NCBI RefSeq assembly: GCF_001050195.2
Contig: NZ_DF967965.1
Coordinates: forward strand, 2,624,994 to 2,688,993
Direction of reading: 5' to 3'
DNA: 64,000 nt
From: Anaerolinea thermolimosa
GTDB lineage: Bacteria > Chloroflexota > Anaerolineae > Anaerolineales > Anaerolineaceae
Every line of letters begins with the position of its first letter. Positions within the stretch are counted from its first letter, which is position 1. The translations under genes were made by a program, and so were the position numbers. A model generated the notes under the pieces. That model ran no database searches. It saw only the letters and a program-made list of their open reading frames with translations, and was not told where the DNA came from. Shown in pieces: positions 63,070 through 64,000 of the stretch.

Positions 63070-64000
63070 ATGAAAGCACACGCTTTATCAACCCGAAAAC
63101 CCGTAACCGCCCGTGCCCAGGGCCTGCTGGAGTTTGCCCTGGCCCTGCCCATCCTGCTCCTGCTCGTCTTCGGCGTCATCGAGTTCGGGCGCATCATGCA
63201 GGCCTGGCTCGCGCTTGAAAACGGCGCGCGTTTTGCCGTGCGCTACGCCGTCACCGGCAACTACGACATCCAGTACTGCGACGAGGCCATCCAGGCGGTA
63301 GCCCCCCAGCTGGGCGTCTCCGCCTCCAGCCTGCAGGCCGATGACAGTAAAGATGGGTCCATCGATTGCCGCGTGCCCTACAACCAGGGTATTGCCGACT
63401 GGGAAGAGAAAACCAACGCCCTGCAGGACTGGGCGCGCCTGCAATCCATCAAAGACGCCGCCCTGGCCGGGGCAACGGGCATCTCTTGGGACCCGGCCGT
63501 TTCGGGCGACTACCTCCAGTACCTGGCCACTTACCCCACCGATATCAGCGGCCTGAGCAACAAAGCCGACCTGCTCGGCATGCCTCAGGAACCCAACTTC
63601 TTTACCGTGTCCATCTGCTCGAACCGCAAGTACGAGAACACTTCTGACCCCTCCAAGAGCTGGTTCTTCCGTTACGACCGCAACAAGCAGTACTACGATC
63701 CCTCCAACCCGGACTCAGAGTATCCCACCTTCTGCCTGAAGGCCAGAACTTCTGACAACACTGTCATTTACTACACCGACGATGCCGGCGGCCCGGGCGA
63801 CCGCGTGCGGGTGACCCTCACCTACCGCCATACCCTCATCACCCCCTTCCTGAGCAGCTGGTGGCCCACCCTGCGCCTCCATTCCACCCGCGAGGGCCTG
63901 GTCGAAAAATTCCGCGCCTCGCGCGTCACCGGCCTGACCAGTGGCATTTCCACCGGCCCCACCGACACCCCCACCCCCACCACCTCTCCTACCGCCACCA
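63070..64000 (+). CDS. TadE-like protein, partial (cut by window end)
   Basis: The frame from ATG 63070 is open to the last base (310 codons). The N-terminus, RAQGLLEFALALPILLLLVFGVIEFGRIMQAWLALENGARFAVRYAV, is again TadE-like with the GLLEFAL signature. The middle is extracytoplasmic with Cys (YCDEAI, IDCRV, SICSNR, FCLKAR). The last visible residues are a Thr/Pro-rich linker (GPTDTPTPTTSPTAT), so a further domain may follow beyond the window. GGGGAAGCG precedes the ATG. Confidence 0.8.
   Translation, partial: MKAHALSTRKPVTARAQGLLEFALALPILLLLVFGVIEFGRIMQAWLALENGARFAVRYAVTGNYDIQYCDEAIQAVAPQLGVSASSLQADDSKDGSIDCRVPYNQGIADWEEKTNALQDWARLQSIKDAALAGATGISWDPAVSGDYLQYLATYPTDISGLSNKADLLGMPQEPNFFTVSICSNRKYENTSDPSKSWFFRYDRNKQYYDPSNPDSEYPTFCLKARTSDNTVIYYTDDAGGPGDRVRVTLTYRHTLITPFLSSWWPTLRLHSTREGLVEKFRASRVTGLTSGISTGPTDTPTPTTSPTAT

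Overview
This 64 kb window looks like chromosomal DNA of a bacterium from the phylum Chloroflexota, probably class Anaerolineae. That is an inference from the overall gene set and gene styles: a Tad-like secretion/VWA block, a zinc-ribbon membrane-protein operon, GH65 and GH38 carbohydrate genes, multihaem cytochromes and a PreP-type M16C protease. No rRNA, tRNA, transposase, phage gene or CRISPR array was seen. Genes sit on both strands in short operons with many 4-base ATGA stop/start overlaps. Intrinsic terminators often lie between convergent genes. Promoters of the TTGACA-17-TATAAT type are readable at several places.

Layout: 1-4 kb, the end of a heparinase II/III-type gene, a GmhB-type phosphatase, a secreted CBM9-like/DNRLRE protein, a PEBP lipoprotein and a Nudix hydrolase. 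4-7 kb, a class V aminotransferase divergent from a sodium:neurotransmitter-type symporter whose leader carries a structured RNA ending in a terminator. 7-10.8 kb, an arsenic-type locus: arsR-acr3 converging on a thioredoxin-like/permease/ferredoxin operon, with the same ArsR-like operator at both promoters. 11-14 kb, a PreP-like M16C peptidase. 14-18 kb, an operon of a LacI regulator, a GH65 phosphorylase and a beta-phosphoglucomutase, behind a 32-bp palindromic operator. 18-22.8 kb, a PadR-controlled ABC efflux/lipoprotein-type operon in which the ATPase gene is duplicated in a 777-bp tandem repeat. 22.8-26.3 kb, three coupled zinc-ribbon genes plus a PLD lipoprotein. 26.5-28 kb, three tandem Hsp20 genes.

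28-31.8 kb, a glycosyltransferase/methyltransferase pair, a cyclophilin, a small membrane protein and a CPBP protease. 31.9-35 kb, valS preceded by a complete T-box leader with its own promoter. 35-40 kb, an unrecognised 483-aa protein coupled to an SDR, a helical small protein and a membrane-anchored alpha/beta hydrolase. 40-44 kb, a Fur-type regulator, FeoB, a small Cys-rich protein and FeoA behind tandem TTGCAA repeats, then a secreted/zinc-ribbon protein. 44-46.4 kb, a nine-haem cytochrome c coupled to a cytochrome b-c fusion. 46.5-51 kb, a UxaA-type dehydratase and a GH38 alpha-mannosidase. 51-56 kb, an unknown His-rich membrane protein, two LLM flavin oxidoreductases, an aldo/keto reductase and an MFS carrier. 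56-58 kb, PolX. 58-64 kb, a PP2C-like/propeller membrane protein divergent from three TadE/TadG-like genes, the last cut by the window end.

The parts most worth a second look are the symporter leader RNA (5.3-5.4 kb), the zinc-ribbon/PLD operon (22.8-26.3 kb), the paired ArsR operators, the ATPase tandem duplication, the valS T-box, the nine-haem/b-c cytochrome pair and the Tad-like cluster with its divergent PP2C-like partner.
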